A program made the position numbers and the translations under genes. 11,959 nucleotides of DNA from B1Sed10-231 sp046483385 (GTDB lineage: Bacteria; Planctomycetota; Brocadiia; SM23-32): positions 1-11,959 of the forward strand of contig JAWODG010000019.1 of the NCBI GenBank assembly GCA_046483385.1, written 5' to 3'. Positions 6,112 to 11,959 of the stretch are shown here, in pieces. A model generated the notes under the pieces. That model made no database searches, was not told where the DNA came from, and worked only from the letters and a program-made list of their open reading frames with translations. How positions within the stretch are numbered: the stretch's first letter is position 1; each line of letters starts with the position of its first letter.

Positions 6112-7043
6112 GGCCTTTGTATCTCCTCGGTGAGGCGCTTCCACGTGGCCTGCATCTCGTCGCGCAGCCGTCCGGAGAGGGCCAGCGCCATCTGCGCCTC
6201 CAGCATGCCGGCGGGTGTGCCCATGTCGAAGTGCGCGCCGTCCATGACGAGTCCGTGGTAGGTTTCCCGGCGGCAGAGCACGTCCTGCGCGGTGGTAAGC
6301 TGGAACTCGCCGTCCTCCCGGCGGTCCTCGCGGATCATCTCGTCCAGCACGTCCAGCACGGCCGGGGTGAAGACGTGCATGCCGAAGTGGGCCAGGTACC
6401 GGCCCTGCGGGACGCCGTCGAGGCGGCACTCCCGCCGGACGGTCTCGATGTCCGGCTTCTCGATGAAGCCCTCGGCCCGCACTCGCGTGTCGTCCTCCAG
6501 TTCGCCGCGCACGACGCCGAAGCGATGGACCTGTTCCGCGGGGACGGGCAGCAGGGCGGTCACGCTGCCTTCCTCGAAGGCATCGCAGAGCGCCTGGGAG
6601 CAGCGCCGGTCGGTGTGGCTCACGTAGATGTGGTCCCCGAGCAACACGAGGAACCGGTCGCCGTCCACCCACCGTCGCGCGCACCACACGGCGTGCCCGA
6701 GGCCCTCCTGCGTCGGCTGCTCGACGTAGGTCAGCCGCCGGCCGATCTCTTCAAGCTGCTCGGACCACTCGTAGGCCCACTCCTTGCCCTCGAACCGGGT
6801 CCGCAGTTCGTCCGGCATGGCAGAGAAGTAGCGTGCGAACTCGTCCGCCGCGCCCGGCTGGCAGACGATGCACGCCTCCTCGGCGGCGGCCAGCGCCTCC
6901 TCGGCCACCATGTGGATAACCGGCTTGGCGTAGCCGTCGGCGTCCACCAGGGGGAAGAACTCCTTGCGCACGCCGCTGCTGGCCGGGTACTGGCGCGTGC
7001 CCAGACCGGCCGCCGGTATCACGGCTTTCTTGATTCGGGGCAT
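6108..7043 (-). CDS. galU: GalU-like UTP--glucose-1-phosphate uridylyltransferase
   Basis: 311 residues from ATG 7043, preceded by GAAGG 10 nt upstream; a TTG at 7073 would add ten residues but falls in the presumed leader. The protein is a nucleotidyltransferase: AVIPAAGLGTRQYP (7-20) with the conserved lysine of VRKEFFPLVD (K27), QPTQEGLGHAVWCAR (109-123), LLGDHIY (134-140), EGFIEKP (191-197) and FDMGTPAGML (272-281). These fit GalU, which makes UDP-glucose from UTP and glucose 1-phosphate for polysaccharide and glycan synthesis in the cytoplasm. Length is close to the usual 300. Sequence details differ from classic GalU (ASSGVRKEFF instead of ATKAIPKEML), so another sugar-phosphate nucleotidyltransferase specificity is possible. 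First gene of a two-gene operon with the downstream fused oxidoreductase (ATGA overlap), with its own promoter at 7076-7104. Confidence 0.82.
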   Translation of the reverse strand: MPRIKKAVIPAAGLGTRQYPASSGVRKEFFPLVDADGYAKPVIHMVAEEALAAAEEACIVCQPGAADEFARYFSAMPDELRTRFEGKEWAYEWSEQLEEIGRRLTYVEQPTQEGLGHAVWCARRWVDGDRFLVLLGDHIYVSHTDRRCSQALCDAFEEGSVTALLPVPAEQVHRFGVVRGELEDDTRVRAEGFIEKPDIETVRRECRLDGVPQGRYLAHFGMHVFTPAVLDVLDEMIREDRREDGEFQLTTAQDVLCRRETYHGLVMDGAHFDMGTPAGMLEAQMALALSGRLRDEMQATWKRLTEEIQRP

Positions 7044-7075
7044 GACAGCTAAACCTTCGGCAGGAAAAGACAATC

Positions 7076-7104
7076 ATTGTAGTGAAGCCGCGCCGAACAG
7101 ACAA
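7076..7104 (-). promoter_or_regulatory. Promoter for the galU-like operon
   Basis: On the minus strand, TTGTCT (complement of 7099-7104) and TACAAT (complement of 7076-7081) are separated by exactly 17 bp. Transcription would begin near 7069, giving a leader of about 26 nt to ATG 7043. It is back to back with the fabZ promoter; the two -35 boxes are 9 bp apart. Confidence 0.6.
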
Positions 7105-7113
7105 CCGAATTGC

Positions 7114-7142
7114 TTGCATGTCCGGGGCGAGCGGGCTACAAT
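7114..7142 (+). promoter_or_regulatory. Promoter for the fabZ-like gene
   Basis: TTGCAT (7114-7119) and TACAAT (7137-7142) are separated by 17 bp. Transcription would start near 7149, about 43 nt before ATG 7192. The same TACAAT hexamer serves as -10 for the divergent galU-like operon. Confidence 0.6.
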
Positions 7143-7191
7143 TCCTCGTTGCCCTCGCAGCATCAGAACTTATCCACGCCGGGAGATGTGC

Positions 7192-7665
7192 ATGCCTCCG
7201 AAACCGCTTGTTGATCTGGACGCCATCGACACGAGCACCGTGGTGGCCGGCCCGGAGGAGATCCGCGCCCGCAACCCGCAGCGGTTCGAAATGGAACAGT
7301 TGGACGGGGTGCTTCACATAGACACCGACGAAGGCTTCGCGGTCGGCTACAAGGATGTCACCGAGGACGAGTTCTGGGTTAAGGGCCACATCCCGGAGAG
7401 GCCGCTTCTGCCGGGCGTTCTGATGTGCGAGGCCGCGGCGCAGCTCTGCAGTTTCTACTACAACGAGGTCGTCGAGAACGACAAGTTCCTCGGCTTCGGC
7501 GGTCTTCAGGACGTGAAGTTCCGGCGCCCCGTTGAGCCCGGCTGTCGGCTGATTATAGTCGCCAAGGCGCAGGACATGCGGCCCCGGCGGGCCGTCTTCC
7601 CCTGCCAGGCCTTCGTCGAGGGCAAGATGGTCTTCGAGTGCGTCGTCATCGGCATGCCCATGTAG
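7192..7665 (+). CDS. fabZ: FabZ-like 3-hydroxyacyl-ACP dehydratase
   Basis: 157 residues from ATG 7192 with GGGAG 6 nt upstream; an in-frame ATG two codons earlier (7186) overlaps that RBS and is less likely. The hot-dog dehydratase signature is at 60-84: EFWVKGHIPERPLLPGVL, then MCEAAAQ. H66 and E80 occupy the catalytic His and Glu positions of FabZ. The family dehydrates 3-hydroxyacyl-ACP to trans-2-enoyl-ACP in fatty acid elongation. FabZ proteins are usually about 140-155 residues, so length is normal; the N-terminal 45 residues (DLDAIDTSTV…) are a little longer than in minimal FabZ. No other lipid gene is in the window; it stands alone between a divergent promoter and a terminator-like element, so a related hydratase with another acyl carrier is possible. 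Confidence 0.83.
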   Translation: MPPKPLVDLDAIDTSTVVAGPEEIRARNPQRFEMEQLDGVLHIDTDEGFAVGYKDVTEDEFWVKGHIPERPLLPGVLMCEAAAQLCSFYYNEVVENDKFLGFGGLQDVKFRRPVEPGCRLIIVAKAQDMRPRRAVFPCQAFVEGKMVFECVVIGMPM

Positions 7666-7770
7666 GCTACTGTAGGACCCGGTGGATCGGGGGGCAAGGA
7701 TGCCCCCCCGTGGCCGGCAGGGATGCCGGCGCTACAGGCGATGGGTGCACGTGGGTCCTGCTGTAGCGCG
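7666..7770. repeat. Cloverleaf-like 105-bp structured repeat
   Basis: Outer arms GCTAC (7666-7670) plus AGGACCC (7674-7680) pair with GGGTCCT (7753-7759) plus GTAGC (7763-7767): 12 bp with a 3x3 internal loop. Inside are two perfect hairpins: GGGGGGCA-AGGA-TGCCCCCC (7689-7708) and GCCGGCA-GGGA-TGCCGGC (7713-7730). It begins directly after the fabZ stop codon. Inverted CTGTAG-type ends around matched hairpins suggest a dispersed palindromic repeat that inserted or evolved here; no open frame is inside. Confidence 0.55.
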
Positions 7771-7777
7771 CCTTTTT
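7729..7777 (+). terminator. Possible intrinsic terminator after the fabZ-like gene
   Basis: GCGCTACAG (7729-7737) is perfectly complementary to CTGTAGCGC (7761-7769), a 9-bp stem with a 23-nt loop. GCC and five T residues (7773-7777) follow. The loop is longer and the T-run shorter than ideal. This pairing competes with the outer stem of the cloverleaf repeat for the same bases. Confidence 0.4.
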
Positions 7778-7829
7778 GCCGTACGGCGAATGGTTACCTC
7801 GAGGCATCTTTGCCCGCATGACGCAGGGC

Positions 7830-7841
7830 ACGTAAATACGT
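7830..7841. promoter_or_regulatory. 12-bp palindrome upstream of glyS
   Basis: ACGTAAATACGT is perfectly symmetric about two central A residues. A weak -35-like TTGCCC (7810-7815) lies 17 bp before TAAATA (7833-7838) inside it. It could be an operator or part of the glyS promoter, but the -10 match is poor. A small hairpin, GGCAGA/TCTGCC, follows at 7860-7873. I see no T-box. Confidence 0.3.
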
Positions 7842-7926
7842 ACCGTGTGGGCTGCGCCAGGCAGACATCTGCCGTCCGCACCTTGCTGACACACCGTAAC
7901 CCGCTGGTCTCATCAGGGACGGGACA

Positions 7927-10020
7927 ATGCCCGACCTGCTTTACGAAATCGGAACGGAAGAGGTGCCCGCCGGCTATCTGCAGCCGGCCCTGGCGCAACT
8001 CGCGGAGGAGGTGCGTCTCCGGCTGGAGGAACTGCACCTGGAACCGGACGGGCTGCGAACGGCGGGCACGCCGCGGCGCATGATGCTCTTCGTCGAGGGT
8101 CTGCCTGAGGGCCAGCCGGCCCGCACCGTGCGCACAGTGGGCCCCCCGGCCCACGTGGCCTACGACGACGACGGCCAGCCGACCGCGGCGGCCCAGGGCT
8201 TCGCGCGTTCCCAGGGCGTCGAGGTAGGCGACCTGCGGGTCGAGGAGACGGAGAAGGGCCCGTACGTGGTCCTCGTCCGGGAGGAGCCCGGCCAGGCCGC
8301 CGCCGACCTGCTGCCGGGCGTGCTGAAGGAGGCGACGGCGGCCGTGACCTTCCCGAAATCCATGCGCTGGGAGGCGAGCGGTTTCACCTTTGCCCGACCC
8401 ATACGCGGGCTGATGGCTCTGCTGGACGATGAGGTGCTGGAGCTGTCCATCGGGGGGGTGGATGCCGGGCGCGTCACGCGCGGTCATCCGTTCCTCGCGC
8501 CCGAAGAGATCGAGCTGAGCCGCGCCGACTTCGGCGACTACGTGGACCGCCTGCGCGAGCACCACGTGTTGGTGGAGACCGACGCGCGCCGCGAGGCCGT
8601 CCGCCGGCAGATAAACGCACTGATGCGGGAGCACGGGTCCCACCTGCAGGACGAGGCGCTGCTGGAGGAGGTGACGAATCTGGTCGAGTGGCCGCACGCG
8701 GTGGAGGGCAGCTTCGAGGAGAGTTTCCTGGACGTGCCCGACCCCATAGTGACCGCCGCCATGAAGGGCCACCAGCGCTACTTCCCGGTCCGGGACGGAG
8801 AGGGCCGGCTGCTGCCGCGCTTCGTGACCGTCGCCAACCGCACCGGGGAGCAGAGCGACCTGGTCCGGGAAGGCAACGAGCGCGTGCTCAGGGCTCGGCT
8901 CGAAGACGCCAGATTCTACTGGGAAGACGACCGGGACAAGAGACTCGAAGAACTGGTCGAAGAGCTGGGAGACGTGGTCTTTCTGGCGGGGTTGGGCGAC
9001 AACCGGCAGCGCACCGAGCGGCTGGAGGAACTGTCCGTCCGCGTCGCCGAGGCCATGGGGTACGACATCTCCACCGACCACGTGCGTCGCGCGGCGCATC
9101 TGTGCAAGGCGGACCTGCTGACGGGCTTGGTGGGCGAGTTCCCCGACCTGCAGGGAGTGGTGGGGCGCGAGCTGGCCCTGGAGCAGGACGAGCCGGAGCC
9201 CGTGGCGCGGGCCATCGCCGAGCACTACCTGCCCGCCGGTGCGGACGACGAATTGCCCGGCTCGCCGGAGGGCTGCGCTCTGGCGCTGGCCGACAAGCTC
9301 GACGTCATCGTCGGCTGCTTCGCGCTGGGACTGTTGCCCAAGGGCTCCCAGGACCCCTACGCCCTGCGCCGCAACGCGCTCGGAATACTGCTGATCATCG
9401 AGGAGAAGGACCTCGAACTGCACCTCGGGGAGCTGATCGACATGGCCCGGGAGGTGGCCGCGCGCCACGATATCGAGTGCGACGACGCGGCCGCGGGACA
9501 GATACGCGAGTTCTTCCGCGACCGCCTCTACCACGCCGCGCTCGACCGGGGGTTCCGCCACGATCACGTGCGCGCTGTTCTGGCGGCCGGCTTCGACGAC
9601 GTCCTCGATTTCTGGAACCGTTTGGACGCGTTGGAGGAGTGCGCTCGCCACGACTGGTGGCCCGACCTGGTGGAGCTGGTGGACCGCACCTTCCGCATCC
9701 AGCGCGACGTGGACCGCGTCGTGTCCGTGGACGATGACCTGCTGGAGGAGCCGCTGGAGAAGGAACTGGCCGCCGCCCTGCGGGACAGCCGGTCGGAGAT
9801 TGCCGGACTGTTCAAGAACAAAGACTACGTCGCGGCCGCCGACCTCTACTGCTCGACCTTCGCGCGGCTCGTGCACGACTTCTTCGAGGAGGTCTTCGTC
9901 AACGTCGAGGACGAGGACGTCCGCCGCAACCGCAAGTCGCTCTGCGCGTGGATATACCGCCTGTTCGCCGAGCGCTTCGCCGACCTCTACCTGCTGGAAA
10001 CCGCCGAGACGGAAAACTGA
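7927..10020 (+). CDS. glyS: Glycyl-tRNA synthetase beta subunit
   Basis: 697 residues, normal for GlyS (about 690). It is the large subunit of the bacterial alpha2beta2 glycyl-tRNA synthetase; alpha holds the aminoacylation site and beta is needed for tRNA recognition. Family hallmarks run in order: MPDLLYEIGTEEVPAGY at the N-terminus, MKGHQRYFPV (279-288), RVLRARLEDARFYWEDD (319-335), CKADLLTGLVGEFPDLQG (393-410), IAEHYLPAGADDELP (430-444), LADKLDVIVG (454-463), GSQDPYALRRNALGI (473-487), and a C-terminal helical anticodon-binding region ending RLFAERFADLYLLE. ATG 7927 follows a purine-rich GGGACGGGACA. The glyQ alpha gene, usually directly upstream, is absent here; fabZ and a repeat element sit there instead. 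Downstream, the AICAR transformylase gene starts 58 bp after the stop, probably in the same transcript. Confidence 0.95.
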   Translation: MPDLLYEIGTEEVPAGYLQPALAQLAEEVRLRLEELHLEPDGLRTAGTPRRMMLFVEGLPEGQPARTVRTVGPPAHVAYDDDGQPTAAAQGFARSQGVEVGDLRVEETEKGPYVVLVREEPGQAAADLLPGVLKEATAAVTFPKSMRWEASGFTFARPIRGLMALLDDEVLELSIGGVDAGRVTRGHPFLAPEEIELSRADFGDYVDRLREHHVLVETDARREAVRRQINALMREHGSHLQDEALLEEVTNLVEWPHAVEGSFEESFLDVPDPIVTAAMKGHQRYFPVRDGEGRLLPRFVTVANRTGEQSDLVREGNERVLRARLEDARFYWEDDRDKRLEELVEELGDVVFLAGLGDNRQRTERLEELSVRVAEAMGYDISTDHVRRAAHLCKADLLTGLVGEFPDLQGVVGRELALEQDEPEPVARAIAEHYLPAGADDELPGSPEGCALALADKLDVIVGCFALGLLPKGSQDPYALRRNALGILLIIEEKDLELHLGELIDMAREVAARHDIECDDAAAGQIREFFRDRLYHAALDRGFRHDHVRAVLAAGFDDVLDFWNRLDALEECARHDWWPDLVELVDRTFRIQRDVDRVVSVDDDLLEEPLEKELAAALRDSRSEIAGLFKNKDYVAAADLYCSTFARLVHDFFEEVFVNVEDEDVRRNRKSLCAWIYRLFAERFADLYLLETAETEN

Positions 10021-10078
10021 GACCGGCCGAACCGGCTCGCACGGATCCGCACACTGTGTCGTATGGGGAGACACCCGA

Positions 10079-11134
10079 ATGGAGATCAAGCTGAAGTACG
10101 GTCTGAACCCGCATCAGGAATTCGCCCGGCTGGTCATCGAGACCGACCCCTCCCCGCTGGAGGTGGTCAACGGGACGCCCGGCTACATCAACATCCTGGA
10201 CGCCATGGCGGCGTGGCCGCTGGCCAGAGAGCTGAAGGAAGCCACCGGAAGGCCCGGAGCCGCGTCCTTCAAGCACGTCAGCCCGGCGGGGGCCGCCGTG
10301 GCCCGGCCGCTGTCCGATGAGTTCCGTCAGTCGCAGATGCTGCCGGAGGAGGAGCTTTCGCCGGTCGCCCGGGCTTACGTGCGGGCCCGCGGCGCGGACC
10401 GGCTCAGCTCCTTCGGCGACATGGCCGCCGTCAGCGACACCGTGGACGTCTCGCTGGCCCGCGTGCTCGATAGGGAGGTATCCGACGGCATTATCGCGCC
10501 CGACTTCGAGCCGGAGGCGGTCGAGATCCTGAAGCAGAAGAAGGGCGGCAAGTTCTGCATCTTCCGCATCGACCCCGACTATGAGCCGCCGGAGACTGAA
10601 TACCGCGATTCCTTCGGCTTCCGGCTGGAGGAGACGCGCAACACCGCCCGCGTCACCCGCGACCTGCTGGACAACGTGGTGACCGAGAAAACCGGCATCC
10701 CGGACGACATCGCCGAGACGCTGCTCGTGGCCACCATTGCGCTCAAGTACACCCAGTCCAACTCGGTCTGCGTGGCCTACGACGGGCAGGTCATCGGCAT
10801 GGGCGCCGGGCAGCAGTCGCGCGTGCACTGCACCCGGCTGGCCTGCCGGAAGGCCGACAAGTGGCTCCTGCAGATGCACCCGCGCACGCTGGACCTGAAG
10901 TTCGAAGACGGGCTCGGGCGGCCGGAGCGAACCAACATCGTGGACCAGTTAGGCGACCAAGACTGCGGTAGACCCGTCGCTCGCGCCCACGGTGACCACC
11001 ACCGCAACCGGCAACAGCCAGAGCAGATTGATGGTGCCGATCGCGAGAGACACCGGAACATGCGAATCGAGGCGCCGGGCCGCGTGTTGATAGGCATGAA
11101 TGCGGTGCGCTTCGTAGACACGCTCCCCACGTAG
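10079..11134 (+). CDS. Stand-alone AICAR transformylase (PurH-like), C-terminus replaced
   Basis: Starts at ATG 10079, eight nt after GGGGAG. Residues 1-290 match the stand-alone phosphoribosylaminoimidazolecarboxamide formyltransferase family, which adds the formyl group to AICAR in the penultimate step of purine synthesis: KYGLNPHQ (6-13), SFKHVSPAGAA with the catalytic K65/H66 (63-73), ADRLSSFGD (106-114), KYTQSNSV (223-230), GAGQQSRVHCTRL (242-254). No IMP cyclohydrolase domain is fused at the N-terminus. From memory the family is about 390 residues. Here homology stops at Q290 (10948); the last 61 codons, starting LGDQDCGRPVAR, are only the antisense of a glycosyltransferase gene. About 100 C-terminal residues needed for folate binding and catalysis are missing, so the product as read is probably non-functional, or the join is an assembly artefact. 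Confidence 0.85.
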   Translation: MEIKLKYGLNPHQEFARLVIETDPSPLEVVNGTPGYINILDAMAAWPLARELKEATGRPGAASFKHVSPAGAAVARPLSDEFRQSQMLPEEELSPVARAYVRARGADRLSSFGDMAAVSDTVDVSLARVLDREVSDGIIAPDFEPEAVEILKQKKGGKFCIFRIDPDYEPPETEYRDSFGFRLEETRNTARVTRDLLDNVVTEKTGIPDDIAETLLVATIALKYTQSNSVCVAYDGQVIGMGAGQQSRVHCTRLACRKADKWLLQMHPRTLDLKFEDGLGRPERTNIVDQLGDQDCGRPVARAHGDHHRNRQQPEQIDGADRERHRNMRIEAPGRVLIGMNAVRFVDTLPT

Positions 11135-11704
11135 CAGCCGGCGCAGCAACGTGACGGTTGCGTCCACAAGAAACACCCCGAGCAGGATGATCCACGCCCA
11201 GAAGAGCTCGGGCGCGAGCCATCCCGCTTGAACTGACAGGATGCCGAAGGTGATTCCCAGAAACCCGCTTCCGGAATCGCCCATGAAGATCCGCGGGAGC
11301 GGGAAGTTCCAGACCAAGAAGCCCGCCGCAGCTGCGGCCACCGCGACGGGGGCCATCCACGCACTGGAATCTGGAAATGCGAGCCAGCTCACCAGCGCCG
11401 CCCCCAGGCCCACGGTGATCGCCTCGATGCCCGCGATCCCGTCAATCCCGTCCATGAAGTTGTAGAGATTGAGAAGCCAGACGAGGCAGAACGCGCCAAC
11501 GGGATACCCCAGCCAGCCGAAATGGACGTTCCAGCCGAGGAGGGTGATCGGGGGCAGGCCGCCCAGCCAGAAGATGGCCCAGCCTGCGGCCACGAAATGC
11601 ACGAGCAATCGCCAGCGCGCCGGCAGGTGTTGGCGGTCGTCCAGCCAGCCCACCGTTGCCACTGCCGCGCCTGCTCCGAACCAGCCGATCAGGGCACTCG
11701 TGGC
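10949..11704 (-). CDS. WecA/MraY-family glycosyltransferase fragment (Fuc4NAc-transferase-like)
   Basis: An open minus-strand frame of 252 codons, without a proper start; its first possible start is GTG 11662 (237 residues). The protein is a polyprenyl-phosphate sugar-1-phosphate transferase of the MraY/WecA superfamily, which starts lipid-linked glycan synthesis at the inner membrane. Numbering from 11662, motifs are VGWLDDR (4-10), NLYNFMDGIDGIAG (65-78), WNFPLPRIFMGDSGSGFLG (118-136), VDATVTLLRRLLRGERVYEAHRIHAYQHA (166-194) and INLLWLLP (211-218). Repeated hydrophobic spans fit a multi-pass protein. The wording closely recalls gammaproteobacterial Fuc4NAc transferases (from memory), unlike the rest of the window. 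About 80-100 N-terminal residues are missing, and the C-terminus appears clipped by some 15 residues: its stop TAA is created exactly at the join with the AICAR transformylase gene. Confidence 0.8.
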   Translation of the reverse strand, partial: ATSALIGWFGAGAAVATVGWLDDRQHLPARWRLLVHFVAAGWAIFWLGGLPPITLLGWNVHFGWLGYPVGAFCLVWLLNLYNFMDGIDGIAGIEAITVGLGAALVSWLAFPDSSAWMAPVAVAAAAAGFLVWNFPLPRIFMGDSGSGFLGITFGILSVQAGWLAPELFWAWIILLGVFLVDATVTLLRRLLRGERVYEAHRIHAYQHAARRLDSHVPVSLAIGTINLLWLLPVAVVVTVGASDGSTAVLVA

Positions 11705-11706
11705 CC

Positions 11707-11856
11707 GCGGACCGGCTCCACACGGCGATAGCTCCAGCCCGCCGGCAGCGATGCCTCGGCGGCGGCCGCCTGCCCCAGCATCGCCAGCATCCGCCCCCCC
11801 GGCGCGACACAGTGACCGGCCACCCGCACGAACTCCGGCGGCGCCGCGAAGGCCCT
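11707..11856 (-). pseudogene. RsmG-like 16S rRNA methyltransferase fragment
   Basis: Fifty codons on the minus strand read RAFAAPPEFV, then APGGRMLAMLGQ and SLPAGWSYRRVEPVR. This matches the C-terminal part of RsmG, the enzyme that N7-methylates G527 of 16S rRNA (family pattern RAFASL…F…L…GGR.LAMKG…LP…V..L.VPG..ERHLV). The upstream three quarters, including the SAM-binding core, and the final ERHLV segment are absent. It is in a different frame from the adjacent glycosyltransferase fragment and has no start or RBS. It is a fragment caught between two breakpoints rather than a gene. The identification rests on short motif similarity. Confidence 0.55.
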
Positions 11857-11959
11857 ATCCTGTCACAGAAGGACATGTTCTTTTTGTGCCGAAACAGGAA
11901 GATTGGCAGCATGTGACAAAATGCTGGGAGGCTGCTTACAAGTGGGGCACAGACTGGGT
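11856..11959 (+). pseudogene. HIT-family protein fragment (runs off the right edge)
   Basis: Reading plus-strand codons from 11856 gives 34 residues: YPVTEGHVLFVPKQED, then WQHVTKCWEAAYKWGTDW, open to the edge. The YPVTEGHVLFVPK segment is the GH…PK strand typical of histidine-triad (HIT) nucleotide hydrolase-like proteins; the second half resembles versions I recall from phages and environmental bacteria. There is no start codon or RBS, and the sequence before 11856 belongs to the RsmG-like fragment on the other strand. Base composition is more AT-rich than the rest of the window. The HXHXH active site would lie outside the window. Confidence 0.45.

Noticed and set aside
3829..6261. 810-codon open frame antisense to the fused oxidoreductase
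   Set aside because: It mirrors a strongly conserved gene and has a composition (Asp/His/Val/Leu/Ala-rich) typical of antisense high-GC3 sequence. No domain is recognisable.
6112..6687. N-terminal extension of the fused oxidoreductase
   Set aside because: The frame stays open upstream but overlaps the galU-like gene and is Arg/Pro-rich. The family N-terminus starts at ATG 6111.
6117..7052. 311-codon plus-strand frame over the galU-like gene
   Set aside because: Shadow of a clear nucleotidyltransferase on the minus strand.
7170..7178. DnaA-box-like TTATCCACG
   Set aside because: A single near match in the fabZ leader; no cluster of boxes, AT-rich unwinding region or replication gene nearby.
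7732..10089. 785-codon open frame antisense to glyS
   Set aside because: Same explanation: glyS on the plus strand carries all family motifs, and the antisense frame has none.

Overview
The window reads as a high-GC bacterial chromosome fragment with long, gene-poor intergenic regions packed with small hairpins and dispersed repeats. The dense high-GC3 coding (which gives very long empty antisense frames), the fused SudBA/NfnAB-type flavoprotein and the hairpin-rich spacers suggest an uncultured, probably anaerobic, planctomycete-like or similar environmental lineage. That placement is inference and weak. I see no tRNA, rRNA, CRISPR array or intact insertion sequence.

Layout. 1-79 (-) is the start of an unidentified gene running off the left edge. 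80-1754 has no convincing gene, but holds an inverted repeat, twin 13-bp palindromes, several hairpins and a cluster of low-complexity repeats (CACGGAG, AATTATGAATCATG, and CACAGAT/CACTGAT in both orientations). Two membrane proteins follow (+): a doubtful 78-residue one at 1755-1991 and a 306-residue five-TM protein at 2090-3010 with a clear sigma70-type promoter. 3011-3810 holds two tandem GNRA hairpin units, then a 566-bp stretch (3180-3745) bounded by 22-bp inverted repeats and filled with stem-loops.

On the minus strand a galU-like nucleotidyltransferase (6108-7043) and a fused SudB-SudA/NfnA-NfnB oxidoreductase (3811-6111) form an operon with an ATGA overlap. A compact divergent promoter region separates them from a fabZ-like dehydratase (7192-7665, +). 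A cloverleaf-like repeat with a possible terminator follows. Then come glyS (glycyl-tRNA synthetase beta, 7927-10020) and a stand-alone AICAR transformylase (from 10079), probably co-transcribed.

The last kilobase is abnormal. The transformylase loses homology exactly at 10948/10949, where an antisense WecA/Fuc4NAc-type glycosyltransferase fragment ends. That fragment abuts a 50-codon RsmG-like fragment, which abuts a HIT-family fragment in the opposite orientation. Four unrelated genes joined without spacers in about 1 kb are best explained by assembly or amplification chimerism near a contig end, less likely by real rearrangement. Genes to the right of 10948 should not be assigned to this organism without checking reads.
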